Assembly (NCBI GenBank): GCA_963735065.1
Contig: CAVTJL010000001.1
Location: forward strand, 124,001-188,000
DNA from: CAVTJL01 sp963735065
GTDB taxonomy: Bacteria > Pseudomonadota > Alphaproteobacteria > Geminicoccales > Geminicoccaceae
Length of the DNA stretch: 64,000 nt
Direction of reading: 5' to 3'
The notes beneath the pieces are model-generated. The model worked only from the letters and a program-made list of their open reading frames with translations, was not told the origin of the DNA and made no database searches. The position numbers and the translations under genes are program-made. Each line of letters opens with the position of its first letter. Within the stretch, counting starts at the first letter, position 1. This document shows, piece by piece, positions 18,592 to 29,089 of this stretch.

Positions 18592-19281
18592 GTGCCGGGC
18601 GACCAGCCGCGGCCGGCCCGGCGCTTCGAGATCCTCGAGCGTCGGCGCCTGCATGACGGCTTTGCCGCGCTCGATCTCCTGAAGCTGCGCCACGAGCGCT
18701 TCGACGGCGCCTGGAGCCCTCCCCTCGACCGCGAGCTGTGGTGCCAGCGCGCGGCCGTCGTCATCCTGCCCTACGATCCCGTCCGCGACCGCGTCGTCCT
18801 GATCGAGCAGTTCCGCGCCGGCGCCATCGAGGCCGCCGAGGGCGCCTGGCTGATCGAGGCCCCGGCCGGCATCTGCGAGCCCGGCGAGACGCCCGAGGAG
18901 GTCGCCCGCCGCGAGCTGTTGGAAGAATGCGGCCTCGAGGCCCAGCGGCTCGAGAAAATCTGCGTCTACCGCTCGAGCCCCGGCTCGACCACCGAAGCGG
19001 TGACGGCCTTCGTCGCCGAGGTCGAGGCCCCGGACGGCACGGCCATCCACGGCGAGGCGGCCGAGCACGAGGATATTCTCGCGCATCCCCTCCCCGCCGA
19101 GGACGCCTTTTGTCTGCTGCGCGAGGGCGGGATCACGGCGGTGACGGCGATCGTGCCGCTGCTCTATCTCGAGACCCACAGAGCCGCGCCTGCGGCGGGC
19201 GTGGGCGGGGATCGGAGGCTAGCGAACGGTGGCCCGCGGTCTCGGCGCTCCTCCGCCGGGTCCGTGCAGCCGAGCAGGTGA
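18592..19281 (+). CDS. Nudix hydrolase, ADP-ribose pyrophosphatase-like
   Basis: The 229-residue product carries a complete Nudix box, GICEPGETPEEVARRELLEE followed by CGL (about residues 96-118), the Mg2+ site that cleaves nucleoside diphosphates linked to other groups. IEQFRAGAIE before it and the overall size match the NudF ADP-ribose pyrophosphatase branch. It starts at GTG 18592, eight bases after the RAM gene, suggesting one operon from 16776. The last 30 residues are Gly/Arg/Ser-rich and not family-like, so the ancestral stop may have been lost. Confidence 0.9.
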   Translation: MPGDQPRPARRFEILERRRLHDGFAALDLLKLRHERFDGAWSPPLDRELWCQRAAVVILPYDPVRDRVVLIEQFRAGAIEAAEGAWLIEAPAGICEPGETPEEVARRELLEECGLEAQRLEKICVYRSSPGSTTEAVTAFVAEVEAPDGTAIHGEAAEHEDILAHPLPAEDAFCLLREGGITAVTAIVPLLYLETHRAAPAAGVGGDRRLANGGPRSRRSSAGSVQPSR

Positions 19282-19378
19282 CCCTGCCGACCCAAGCGTT
19301 CCGTCCGCCGCACCCTGCTCCTGCTCGACCACTGACACCTCGAGACGCTTCATCGCCGAGCCGGAAAAGGCTTGCGCA

Positions 19379-19402
19379 TCACATAAGTTTCTACTTATGT
19401 GA
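19379..19402. promoter_or_regulatory. Palindromic operator at the ArsR-family gene start
   Basis: TCACATAAGT, a TTCT spacer and ACTTATGTGA form a perfect inverted repeat with 10-bp arms, ending four bases before the ATG of the regulator. The position over the promoter/leader and the ATAAGT-type half-sites suit an autoregulatory ArsR-family site. It is also an AT-rich island in GC-rich surroundings. Confidence 0.75.
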
Positions 19403-19406
19403 GCGC

Positions 19407-19721
19407 ATGATCGAGAACGACATCTTCCGGGCGCTGGCCGATCCGACCCGGCGCGCCGTCTTCGAGAAGCTGGCGACCGGCGGCATGAACGCCAGCGCCC
19501 TGCGCCGCGGCATGGCGATCAGCCAGCCCGCCATGTCCCAGCATCTGGCCGTGCTGCGGCGTGCGGGGCTGGTGCGCGAGGAGCGACAAGGGCGCTTCGT
19601 GAACTACGAGGTCGATCCGGAAGGTCTCATGATGATCGCGCAGTGGCTGGCGAGGTATCGCGCCTACTGGCCCGCCCGCATCGACGCCCTCAAGGCCCTG
19701 CTGAAGGACATGGACAGGTGA
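19407..19721 (+). CDS. ArsR-family winged-helix transcriptional regulator
   Basis: This is a 104-residue winged-helix repressor. FRALADPTRRAVFEKLATGG is the classic ArsR/SdpR N-terminus, and ISQPAMSQHLAVLRRAGLVR is the recognition helix region. No arsenic- or metal-binding Cys pair is present, which fits the SdpR-like subgroup that controls an adjacent SRPBCC (AHSA1) gene. A perfect palindrome precedes the ATG. The stop overlaps the next start as GTGA, so the two genes form one unit. Confidence 0.93.
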   Translation: MIENDIFRALADPTRRAVFEKLATGGMNASALRRGMAISQPAMSQHLAVLRRAGLVREERQGRFVNYEVDPEGLMMIAQWLARYRAYWPARIDALKALLKDMDR

Positions 19722-20074
19722 GCAACGCAAAGAACGGCGATCCCACCAAGACGATCGTCCTGGAATACGAGCTCGACGAGCCGCCGCAGAAGGTCTGGCG
19801 CGCGGTGAGCTGCCCCGAGCTTCGCGAGGCATGGCTGCCGAAGGAGGCGCTGGCCCATCCCGAGGCCACCCATCTCGTGCCGGGGCAGGAGGTGCGCTAT
19901 CGCCTGCGCGACAGCGAGCCGCCCTTTCTCGAGAGTGCCGTCACGTTCCAGCTTTCCCCGACCGACGGCGGCGGCACCAGGCTCAGGATCGTTCACCGGC
20001 TCGTGGACGCGAGGCTCGGCCGGCCGTCGATGGCCGCGAACGGCAACAGCCCGTCCTTGATGCTCGCGGCCTGA
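19718..20074 (+). CDS. SRPBCC/AHSA1-domain protein
   Basis: The 118-residue product has the START-like fold signature: TIVLEYELDEPPQKVWRAVS, REAWLPKEAL and GGGTRLRIVHRL. Proteins of this type are usually paired with an ArsR regulator, as here, and are thought to bind hydrophobic ligands. Function is unknown. The GTG start at 19718 overlaps the regulator stop by four bases. Confidence 0.88.
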   Translation: MSNAKNGDPTKTIVLEYELDEPPQKVWRAVSCPELREAWLPKEALAHPEATHLVPGQEVRYRLRDSEPPFLESAVTFQLSPTDGGGTRLRIVHRLVDARLGRPSMAANGNSPSLMLAA

Positions 20075-20118
20075 GCCGGCGCGCCACGCCGCTACATCGC
20101 GAAAGTCGGACCTCGCCT

Positions 20119-20742
20119 ATGGGTGAAGCCATGCAACTCGTCCCGATGGTCGTCGAGCAATCGAGCAGAGGCGAGCGCTCCTTCGACATCTACTCGCGTC
20201 TTCTCCGCGAGCGGATTATCTTTCTGAACGGTGAGGTTAACGACACCGTCTCCGCGCTCGTCTGCGCGCAGCTGTTGTTCCTCGAGGCCGAGAACCCGGA
20301 AAAGCCGATCAGCCTCTACATCAACTCTCCGGGCGGCGTGATCACCAGCGGCCTCGCGATGTACGACACCATGCGCTACATCCGGGCACCCGTGCACACG
20401 CTGTGCATGGGCACCGCGCGCTCGATGGGCTCCTTCCTGCTGATGGCGGGCGAGCCCGGCCAGCGCGCGGCCCTGCCCAATGCGAGCCTGCACGTGCACC
20501 AGCCCCTGGGCGGCTTCCAGGGACAGGCCTCGGACATCCTCATCCATGCCGAGGAGATGCAGCAGACCAAGCGGCGCATCACGCGCCTCTACGCCCAGCA
20601 TTGCGGGCGCAGCTATGAGGAGGTCGAGCGCACGCTCGATCGCGACCGCTTCATGACGGCGGAGGAGGCTCTCGAATGGGGCCTCATCGACCGCATCGTG
20701 CATGTGAGGGAGGAGCGGACGGGCGCGGGGGCGGAGGTGTAG
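20119..20742 (+). CDS. clpP: ATP-dependent Clp protease proteolytic subunit
   Basis: This 207-residue serine protease forms the double-heptamer chamber of the Clp protease. The triad is visible as Ser in TARSMGSFLLMAG, His in LHVHQPLGGFQG, and Asp in RTLDRDRFMTAEEALEWGLID. YINSPGGVITSGLAMYDTM is also diagnostic. The nucleophile loop reads TARSMG where the common form is QAASMG, so this may be a second ClpP paralogue. No clpX or lon neighbour is present, although clpP usually lies beside clpX. Its 3' end overlaps a minus-strand nucleotidyltransferase gene by 59 bp. Confidence 0.93.
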   Translation: MGEAMQLVPMVVEQSSRGERSFDIYSRLLRERIIFLNGEVNDTVSALVCAQLLFLEAENPEKPISLYINSPGGVITSGLAMYDTMRYIRAPVHTLCMGTARSMGSFLLMAGEPGQRAALPNASLHVHQPLGGFQGQASDILIHAEEMQQTKRRITRLYAQHCGRSYEEVERTLDRDRFMTAEEALEWGLIDRIVHVREERTGAGAEV

Positions 20743-20998
20743 ACCCGGACAACCCTGTGCTTGTCGCGCGGGAGATGGCCTCGATCAACTCGGCGAGACG
20801 GGGCGCGGGCGGCCGGGTGGCCATCAAAGCAAAAAGACCGAGCTTGTCGTGCCCGTGATCGAAAAAGAGATCGACGTCGGATACCGCCCGGCCCTCGCCG
20901 CGTGCCGTTGAGCCGAACAGATAGAGACGCTGGACGCCAAGCCGTCTTAGCCCAGCCTCATGCTCCGTCAGCCTCGAGACGATCTTTGCGCGATCCAT
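20684..20998 (-). pseudogene. MNT-type nucleotidyltransferase, probably truncated
   Basis: The N-terminal half reads LYLFGSTARGEGRAVSDVDL with the GS and DVD catalytic motifs of minimal nucleotidyltransferases, the MNT half of HEPN/MNT toxin-antitoxin pairs. After FALMA the expected segment (Lys-rich helix and vDvmt strand) is absent, and a remnant like the C-terminal helix (RLAELIEAI) appears early, followed by a Pro-rich tail that is antisense to clpP. An internal deletion is likely. No HEPN partner is found on either side. Confidence 0.65.
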
Positions 20999-21275
20999 AG
21001 CTGCCTGCGACCTTGTCCGTGGTCATGAAGAAGCTGGCGAGCCCTTATCGGGGCGCCTACGTCCTCGAGGTCAACTCGACCAGGGCCGGATGACAGGACC
21101 ATCGTGCCGGTCGCGCAACAGTTCCTCATATTCGCCTCGCATGTGATCTTCAACATATTGCTCCCCTCGGATCCGTGTAAGGCTTCGGGTTCTCGGCCGT
21201 TCCTGTGGGTTTGGAGAAGATGCCTGCAGCAAAGGGCACGAGCCTCGCTAACCGATCGAAGGTGAGCGCAAGATC

Positions 21276-22377
21276 ATGACGCCGTCGCCAAGCCTACCCC
21301 GGGCACGATCGTCCAGAGCCTCTCTCGCGAGCGCGGTCACTGTCGGCCTGCTGCTCGTGGCCGCCGCGTGCACGCCCACCGTCTACAAGCCGGACGTGGA
21401 GAAGCTGAGCGCGGGCATCGGGTCGGCGACGACGTCTTTCAAGACTTCTCGTCAACACCAATGCGACCAACGACCTGACGGACAGAAACAAGCAATTCGT
21501 CGACGACAAGGCACGTCTGGCGCTCGACCCGAGCTGCGCCGGGATCGACGGCTTCATCGAGGAGCAGAACAGCTGCCTCGCGAGCTGGAGCCTGTTCCGC
21601 CAGGACCCGTCCAGCGTGCCGAGGCCGAGCTGCGCCGAGCCGGTGCCGTTCGCGCCGCTGCCGGCCAAGCTCGAGCAATGCGACATCGGCGTGATGCAGA
21701 ACGGCTCCTACGAGGCCGTGCCGCTCGCGTCGACCAAGGATGCGCAGAACCATCTCCGCCTCGCCGGGGCCCTGGGCGGCTACGCCGCCGAGCTCGGTGC
21801 GATCGTCTCTGCGTCAGACGGCGACGCGCTCGAGGCAGCTGCCACGGACGCCGGTGCCGCGGTCCAATCGCTGGCCGACAAGCTCGCAGCCTCCAACCCG
21901 TCGGCGACGCCCGTGGACGTCGGGCCCATCGCCAGCTTCATCGCCTCGGGGCTCAGGATCGGGCTGGAGGCGAAGCGTTTCGAGATCCTCAAGCGCGTGG
22001 TCACGAAGGCCGACCCGGTCGTCCAGGACGCCAGCGGCCGGCTCTCGATCTTCGCGAGCCAGCTCTACTACATCAACGAGGTCCAGCCGGCGTTCGCGGC
22101 GATGGACAATGCCGTCTTCCGGGCCGTGCCCGAGCCGAGCAGCTCCTTCCCGTCTCGTGTGAAGGAGGCGACCACGCAGCAGCAGGCCTATCTCGCCGTT
22201 CTCGCCGCCGCGCCCGGCGATGTCTTCAAGGCGGTGGCGGACGCGCATCACGACCTGCTCGCCGCGCTCAACGATCCCAGGACCCAGATCGACGCTCTCA
22301 AGCAATCCATCGCCACGTTGAGCGAAAAGGCCAAGGCATTGGCCGACGTCCTCAAGACGAGCGACGCCAACAAGTAA
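21276..22377 (+). pseudogene. Lipoprotein of unknown family, module copy A, frameshift near 21434
   Basis: ATG 21276 begins a lipoprotein signal (VGLLLVAAAC) followed by TPTVYKPD. The frame is lost after ATTSFK and continues one base later as LLVNTNATNDLTDRNKQFVD to 22377. Removing one base gives a protein of about 366 residues. The body is helical with four Cys in the N-terminal third (DPSC, QNSC, RPSC, EQC). It shares the opening C-[ST]-P-x-V-Y-K, an ALxxYxAxLxAI segment and an AHHxLxxA segment with the lipoprotein at 38126-39142. Like that gene, it is followed by a small helical protein. Family unknown, and probably periplasm-facing. Confidence 0.7.
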
Positions 22378-22414
22378 CAAAAAACGCCAACCGAGACGTG
22401 AGAGGTAGCCAGCT

Positions 22415-22762
22415 ATGGCCGCGACCCCGTCCAATGTGCTTCATCTTACTTCCCAGGCCATGGGGGAGGCTCAGGCCCGCCTGCGTGGGCTCGCCATGGA
22501 GTCCACCAACCTCGACACGATCGACGCCCTGATCGAGAAGCGCAATGCCATCGACGTGCAGCAGCGCCGCATCATGCGCGCGAACCTGGTGATCATCGAC
22601 AAGGATCCGGCCGTTCTGGCCAACATCGCCGAGCTGACGCAGCTCACCGGCGAGCTTGCCGCAGGCGTTCAGGAGATGCGCAACGCGACCAGGGCCCTCA
22701 AGGCCGCGACAAGCTTCATCACCGTGGCCGAGAAGATCCTGACACAATTCGGCGTCGCGTGA
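22415..22762 (+). CDS. Small helical protein, module copy A
   Basis: This all-helical 115-residue protein is not recognised. A central amphipathic stretch (DTIDALIEKRNAIDVQQRRI) is followed by ANIAELTQLTGELAAGVQEM and a weakly hydrophobic C-terminal helix (FITVAEKILTQFGVA). It starts 38 bp after the lipoprotein. The same gene order occurs at 38126-39142/37817-38096, where the small protein also ends in a hydrophobic helix. A structural partner of the lipoprotein is a reasonable inference. Confidence 0.65.
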   Translation: MAATPSNVLHLTSQAMGEAQARLRGLAMESTNLDTIDALIEKRNAIDVQQRRIMRANLVIIDKDPAVLANIAELTQLTGELAAGVQEMRNATRALKAATSFITVAEKILTQFGVA

Positions 22763-22830
22763 AGGCTGCCCGCCCAGCCGAGGAGGATGGGAGCGCGACC
22801 TGCGAGGGGCGGGGAGGAGCTGGCCGCCCG

Positions 22831-23913
22831 TCAGCCCCGCTCCTTCGCGAGCACCGCCGTGGCGAGGGGGATCAGCATCGGCTGAGGCGCTGCCGCCAGG
22901 ATCGTCGCCATGCCGGCCTCGACCCGATCGAGGAATGCGGCGGCGCGGGGATCGTCCTGGCCGCCGTCGAGGTCGCGGGCCAGGGTCGGCAGCACGGAGG
23001 CGCGCGAGAAGGCGGCCCAGCCCTTGCCGAAGGCTGCAGCGTCGCCGTCCTTCTCGAAGCATTCCCAGACCGGGTCCTCGCCCTGGAAGACCTCGGCATG
23101 CTCCAGCGCGAGGCCGCCGAAGCGGCCGTCGGCGAAGGGGGCCTCGATGTCGGCGAGGCTTCTGCCGACGGTGGGGATTACCATCCGGCGTAGCTCGTCC
23201 GGGCTCAGCCAACCATCGCGGACGAGGCACTCGAGCGTCGCGTAGATCGCCTCGAGGACCGGGTCGTAGCCGAAGGCCCCCTCGTCGGTGAGCGCCATCG
23301 TCAGGACGACGAGCCGTCCGCCGGGCCGCAGCTCGCGTCCGCGATGGGTGAGGAAGGTGCGCCAGTCCTCTGCGGCGCGCTCGGTGAAAAGGGCGCGCGT
23401 CGGCGCGTCCCGGCTGAACGCCACCTGCACCTGATCCGGGATCAGGCCCGGGGCGGCGCTCAGCCACTGGACGGCCCAGGAGCTCCAGCCCAGCGTCACG
23501 CTCCCCGAGGGCAGGATCTGCTCGTAGAAGGAGCGCCCCATCGCCGAGGGGAATATTGCGGGATCGGCGCGCAGATAGCTCGTCTCGCTCGTGGCGAGGG
23601 TCCGGAACAGCGAGGAAAAATCGTTGTCCGGCAAGTCCGTGTGGACGACCGAGATCTCGTGGTCCGGCGCCGTCCGCGCCCGCAGAACGCGGATCGCGGC
23701 GCCGATCGGTGCCAGCGAGTTGGCACCCTGGGAGGAGCCGTAGTCGGCGATGAGGATGGGCTCGGAGGCTGCGGGCAGATCGGCCGAACCGGCCGCGCGC
23801 TCAAGCAGCGCTGCCGGCCGCATCGACCCCGCCGCCTGCACGAAGGAGCTGCGATTGTAGGCGCCGTGGCCCTCCATCGGGGCCGAACCGAGATGGGCCT
23901 GCGTCTCCGACAT
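22831..23913 (-). CDS. SABATH-like SAM-dependent carboxyl methyltransferase
   Basis: The 360-residue product matches the plant-type SABATH (salicylic/jasmonic acid carboxyl methyltransferase) fold. It has ILIADYGSSQGANSLAPI for SAM binding, VVHTDLPDNDFSSLF, and GRSFYEQILPSGSVTLGWSS followed by WAVQWLS, which is the substrate-pocket region of the family. RELRPGGRLVVLTMALTDEG is the later strand. The bacterial substrate is unknown and is presumably a small carboxylic acid. It is divergent from katE across a 251-bp region. Confidence 0.88.
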   Translation of the reverse strand: MSETQAHLGSAPMEGHGAYNRSSFVQAAGSMRPAALLERAAGSADLPAASEPILIADYGSSQGANSLAPIGAAIRVLRARTAPDHEISVVHTDLPDNDFSSLFRTLATSETSYLRADPAIFPSAMGRSFYEQILPSGSVTLGWSSWAVQWLSAAPGLIPDQVQVAFSRDAPTRALFTERAAEDWRTFLTHRGRELRPGGRLVVLTMALTDEGAFGYDPVLEAIYATLECLVRDGWLSPDELRRMVIPTVGRSLADIEAPFADGRFGGLALEHAEVFQGEDPVWECFEKDGDAAAFGKGWAAFSRASVLPTLARDLDGGQDDPRAAAFLDRVEAGMATILAAAPQPMLIPLATAVLAKERG

Positions 23914-24164
23914 GTCGTCTCTGCCCCTCAGCTGCCTGCGGCCACTTCCGCAAGAGCATGCAAGGCGGCGAGGCAGGATGTCAAACGGCCCGCTCTGCGA
24001 CGAGCGCCCGAGCGTCGGCTGCCACGGCCTGCCGACGTCCGATCTCTTTGGACGGGCCGCGGAACGGACGGCCGCGCGCCTCGTTCCTTTGCCAACGCGC
24101 GCTTGCGTGGACGGCCCGACCGACAGGATGGCGAGCAGGTTCAGCCACCATCAGGAGATCACGC

Positions 24165-26273
<2,109 letters not shown>

Positions 26274-26289
26274 TCTGACGCCGTGACGC

Positions 26290-26363
26290 CGCGGACCCGG
26301 CGATCCCTCCTGCGACGATCCCGAGCGTGACGGGGCAGCAGCGGCGGGGGATCCGGGTCCGCG
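26290..26363. repeat. Long imperfect inverted repeat downstream of katE
   Basis: CGCGGACCCGG plus ATCCC (26290-26307, with a CG insertion) is inverted at 26348-26363 as GGGATCCGGGTCCGCG. The stem is about 16 bp around a 40-base loop. It lies 17 bases after the katE stop and before the dehydrogenase small subunit, where a terminator or mRNA 3' stabiliser would sit. No T-run follows. Confidence 0.55.
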
Positions 26364-26484
26364 AGGTCGAAAGCTGCGGCGCGGCCTTGCTGCTCGGCGC
26401 GTTTTCCGCGGCCCTCGCCGCTCTGGCGACGCTGCCTCGCGGCTGATAGACCGTGCAGGAGATCGCAGCTGCAGGGAGGCTGGC

Positions 26485-26916
26485 ATGGGGCCGCCGATCA
26501 CTCGGCGCACGGCCGTCGTCGGCGGTGCCGGCGCCGTGGTCCTGGCTGGCGGCCTCTCGCGGCTGGCCGACGCCCAGCAGGCCATCACGGTCGATCAGTT
26601 CCTTGGGCTGTCCGCACGGCTCACCGGCACGGCCGTCTCCAGCCTCGACGCGACGACGGCCGGCAAGCTCTTGAAAGGCTTCGTGTCGATGGGGCGCGGA
26701 GCCGACCTGGCCCGGCTGGCCGCCGATCCATCGACCGGCACCGGGAAGCTCGCCGACGACATCGTCGCCGCCTGGTATTCGGGCACCTACGACACCCCCA
26801 CGGGCCCGGCCGTGGCGGGCTTCACCGACGCGCTGTTGTGGCACGCCCTCGACTTCACCAAGCCGCCCGCCGTCTGTGGCGGCGAGACCGGATATTGGGC
26901 GGATCCGCCCTCCTGA
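26485..26916 (+). CDS. Small (Tat-exported) subunit of a sorbitol/glucose-type FAD dehydrogenase
   Basis: The 143-residue product starts with a twin-arginine signal (ITRRTAVVGGAGAVVLAGG, then LADAQQ) and ends LLWHALDFTKPPAVCGGETG followed by YWADPPS. This is the hallmark of the small chaperone-like subunit of membrane-bound FAD sugar/alcohol dehydrogenases. It carries the large subunit out through Tat. GGGAGG precedes ATG 26485. The catalytic subunit starts 17 bp downstream. Confidence 0.88.
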   Translation: MGPPITRRTAVVGGAGAVVLAGGLSRLADAQQAITVDQFLGLSARLTGTAVSSLDATTAGKLLKGFVSMGRGADLARLAADPSTGTGKLADDIVAAWYSGTYDTPTGPAVAGFTDALLWHALDFTKPPAVCGGETGYWADPPS

Positions 26917-26932
26917 CGGGCCCTTTCCCACC

Positions 26933-28549
26933 ATGGCCGATATCGAAGCGGATGTGATCATCGTCGGATCGGGCATTGCCGGCGCGTTGCTCGCCGCGAG
27001 GCTGGCCGAGGCGGGGGTCAAGGTCGCCATCCTGGAGGCGGGCGCACCGGTCGATCGGGCCGAGGCGACGCAGCTCTTCTGGGACGCGGCGATCAAGGTG
27101 CCCGAATGCCCCTATCCGCCGAGCCCCGAGGCCGATCACCCGATCGGCAATGATCCGGGCCACTGGTACCGGCAGGTCGGGCCGGACAGGTTCAAGAGCA
27201 CCTACATCAAGGTCGTGGGCGGCACGACCTGGCATTGGCTCGGCACTTGCCTGCGCCTGCTGCCCAACGATTTTCGCCTGCGCACCGCCTATGGCCGCGG
27301 CGTCGACTGGCCGATCGCCTATGACGACCTCGAGCCCTTCTATGGCCAGGCCGAGGACGCGATCGGCGTGGCGGGCGATTCCGCCGAGACGCTGGGCTCG
27401 CCGCGCTCCACCGACTATCCGATGGCGGCGATCCCGCAGACCTTCGTGGACAAGGCCTTCGCGGGGGCGCTCGCCGGGACGCGCTACGAGGTTCGGGCGA
27501 CGCCGCAGGGCCGCAACGCGACCTATCGCGACGACAGGCCGGGCTGCTGCGGCAACGCCAGCTGCATCCCCATCTGCCCGATCCAGGCCAAGTACGACGC
27601 GACGGTGCACCTGTCGCGTGCGGGGGAGAAGGGTGCGGCCATCCATGCGCAGACGACGGCCACAAGGGTCGAGGTGGGTCCCGACCAGCGCATCACCGCC
27701 ATCCGCTTCAAGCGCTGGGACGGCAGCGAGGGCGTCGCTTCCGGCAAGGCCTTTGTCCTGGCCGCGCACGCGATCGAGATCCCGAGGCTTCTGCTGAATT
27801 CCCGCACGGCGGCGAGACCGAGCGGCGTGGCCAACGGCTCCGACCAGGTCGGCCGCAACCTCATGGACCACCCGACGCAGCTGAGCTGGGCGCTGGCAGC
27901 GAAGCCCGTGTGGCCCTACCGCGGACCGCTGTCGACCTCCGGCATCGAGAACCTGCGCGACGGCCCGTTCCGCAAGGACCGGCCCGCCTTCCGCATCGAG
28001 ATCGGCAATGACGGGTGGTCGTGGCCTACGGGCGCGCCGATGAGCACGGCGGCTGAGCTGGCGCGCCAGGGCATCCGCGGCAAGGCCCTGGACGATGCCC
28101 TGCGAACGCAGGCATCCCGCCACATCCGCCTCGCCTCGCTTGTCGAGGAGCTGCCCGACCCGGAGAACCGCGTCACCCTCGACCCGCAGGAGGTGGACGC
28201 CTACGGCGTGCCGCTGCCGCGCATCGCCTATCGCCTGGACGCCTATGTGAAGGACGGCCTTGCCGCCGCGCGCGAGGCGCATGGCGAGATCTTCCAAAAG
28301 CTCGGCGCCAGCGAGATCCATCACGACGATGCCGCGCAAGGTGCCGGGCACATCATCGGCACGACCCGGATGGGTAGCGATGCGACGAGCTCGGTGGTCG
28401 ACGCCGACCTCCGCAGCCACGACCACCCCAATCTTTTCATCCTGGGCTCGGGCGTCTTCCCGACGTCGGCGACGGCCAATCCGACGCTGACGATCGCGGC
28501 GCTGAGCCTGCGTGCCGTGGATCCGGTGAAGGCGACGCTGACGCCGTGA
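26933..28549 (+). CDS. GMC-type FAD dehydrogenase large subunit with Fe-S Cys motif
   Basis: This 538-residue flavoprotein subunit oxidises a sugar or polyol (sorbitol, fructose, glucose or gluconate type). The FAD dinucleotide fold is DVIIVGSGIAGALLAARLAE. The active-site His/Asn pair lies in GTTRMG and SATANPTLTIAAL. GCCGNASCIPICP (about residues 202-214) matches the Cys cluster that binds a 3Fe-4S centre in related dehydrogenases. The usual third subunit, a multiheme cytochrome c, is not adjacent. A minus-strand gene ends 3 bp downstream. The electron acceptor must be encoded elsewhere. Confidence 0.9.
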   Translation: MADIEADVIIVGSGIAGALLAARLAEAGVKVAILEAGAPVDRAEATQLFWDAAIKVPECPYPPSPEADHPIGNDPGHWYRQVGPDRFKSTYIKVVGGTTWHWLGTCLRLLPNDFRLRTAYGRGVDWPIAYDDLEPFYGQAEDAIGVAGDSAETLGSPRSTDYPMAAIPQTFVDKAFAGALAGTRYEVRATPQGRNATYRDDRPGCCGNASCIPICPIQAKYDATVHLSRAGEKGAAIHAQTTATRVEVGPDQRITAIRFKRWDGSEGVASGKAFVLAAHAIEIPRLLLNSRTAARPSGVANGSDQVGRNLMDHPTQLSWALAAKPVWPYRGPLSTSGIENLRDGPFRKDRPAFRIEIGNDGWSWPTGAPMSTAAELARQGIRGKALDDALRTQASRHIRLASLVEELPDPENRVTLDPQEVDAYGVPLPRIAYRLDAYVKDGLAAAREAHGEIFQKLGASEIHHDDAAQGAGHIIGTTRMGSDATSSVVDADLRSHDHPNLFILGSGVFPTSATANPTLTIAALSLRAVDPVKATLTP

Positions 28550-28552
28550 GCC

Positions 28553-29089
28553 TCAGGCGAGCCGGTCGATCAGGGTGTTCGCGGGCGCGTCGGGATCAGA
28601 CAGGCGATCCGCCTGATCGGCGCCCAGCGCCGGAAGCCCGTCCTCGATAAGCCCGAGCTGCAGGAGGACCGTGGCCTGGTCCCAATAGATGTGCTCGGAG
28701 CTGATCTTGCCCCCCTCGAACGCGATGATGCCGACATGGGGGACGACGAGCCGGCGCCCGGTGGGCTCGATTCCGGGCGCGAACCAGTCCATCCGCACCG
28801 TGTGGGTGAAGCGAACGATGAACTCGTCGACCAGGCGATGCCGGTCGATCGTGCGGGTCAGGAGGTCGAGCGCGAAATCCGGCGGCATCTGCGGGATGAA
28901 GATCTCGCGATAGAACTTGCGCAACGGCTCCCGCCCGGTGGCGCCCGTGCCGACCGGCACGTGGATCAGCACGGGACGCTCGGTCATCGTGGCGATCGCC
29001 GCGTCGGCGTCCTTGTGCTCGAACTCGGCTGCGGTGTGGGCATCCCACACGTCGATCAGGGCCTGCTCTGCGGGCGTGAAGCCGGGCAT
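28553..29089 (-). CDS. SnoaL-like (NTF2-fold) protein
   Basis: The 178-residue product has the NTF2-like layout: an N-terminal helix pair (QALIDVWDAHTAAEFEHKDA), REPLRKFYREIFIPQMP, a strand DEFIVRFTHTVRMDW and GGKISSEHIYWDQATVLLQL near the end. This matches the SnoaL/ester-cyclase group. Substrate is unknown, and members act as small-molecule isomerases, cyclases or hydrolases. It is convergent with the dehydrogenase. Confidence 0.85.
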   Translation of the reverse strand: MPGFTPAEQALIDVWDAHTAAEFEHKDADAAIATMTERPVLIHVPVGTGATGREPLRKFYREIFIPQMPPDFALDLLTRTIDRHRLVDEFIVRFTHTVRMDWFAPGIEPTGRRLVVPHVGIIAFEGGKISSEHIYWDQATVLLQLGLIEDGLPALGADQADRLSDPDAPANTLIDRLA

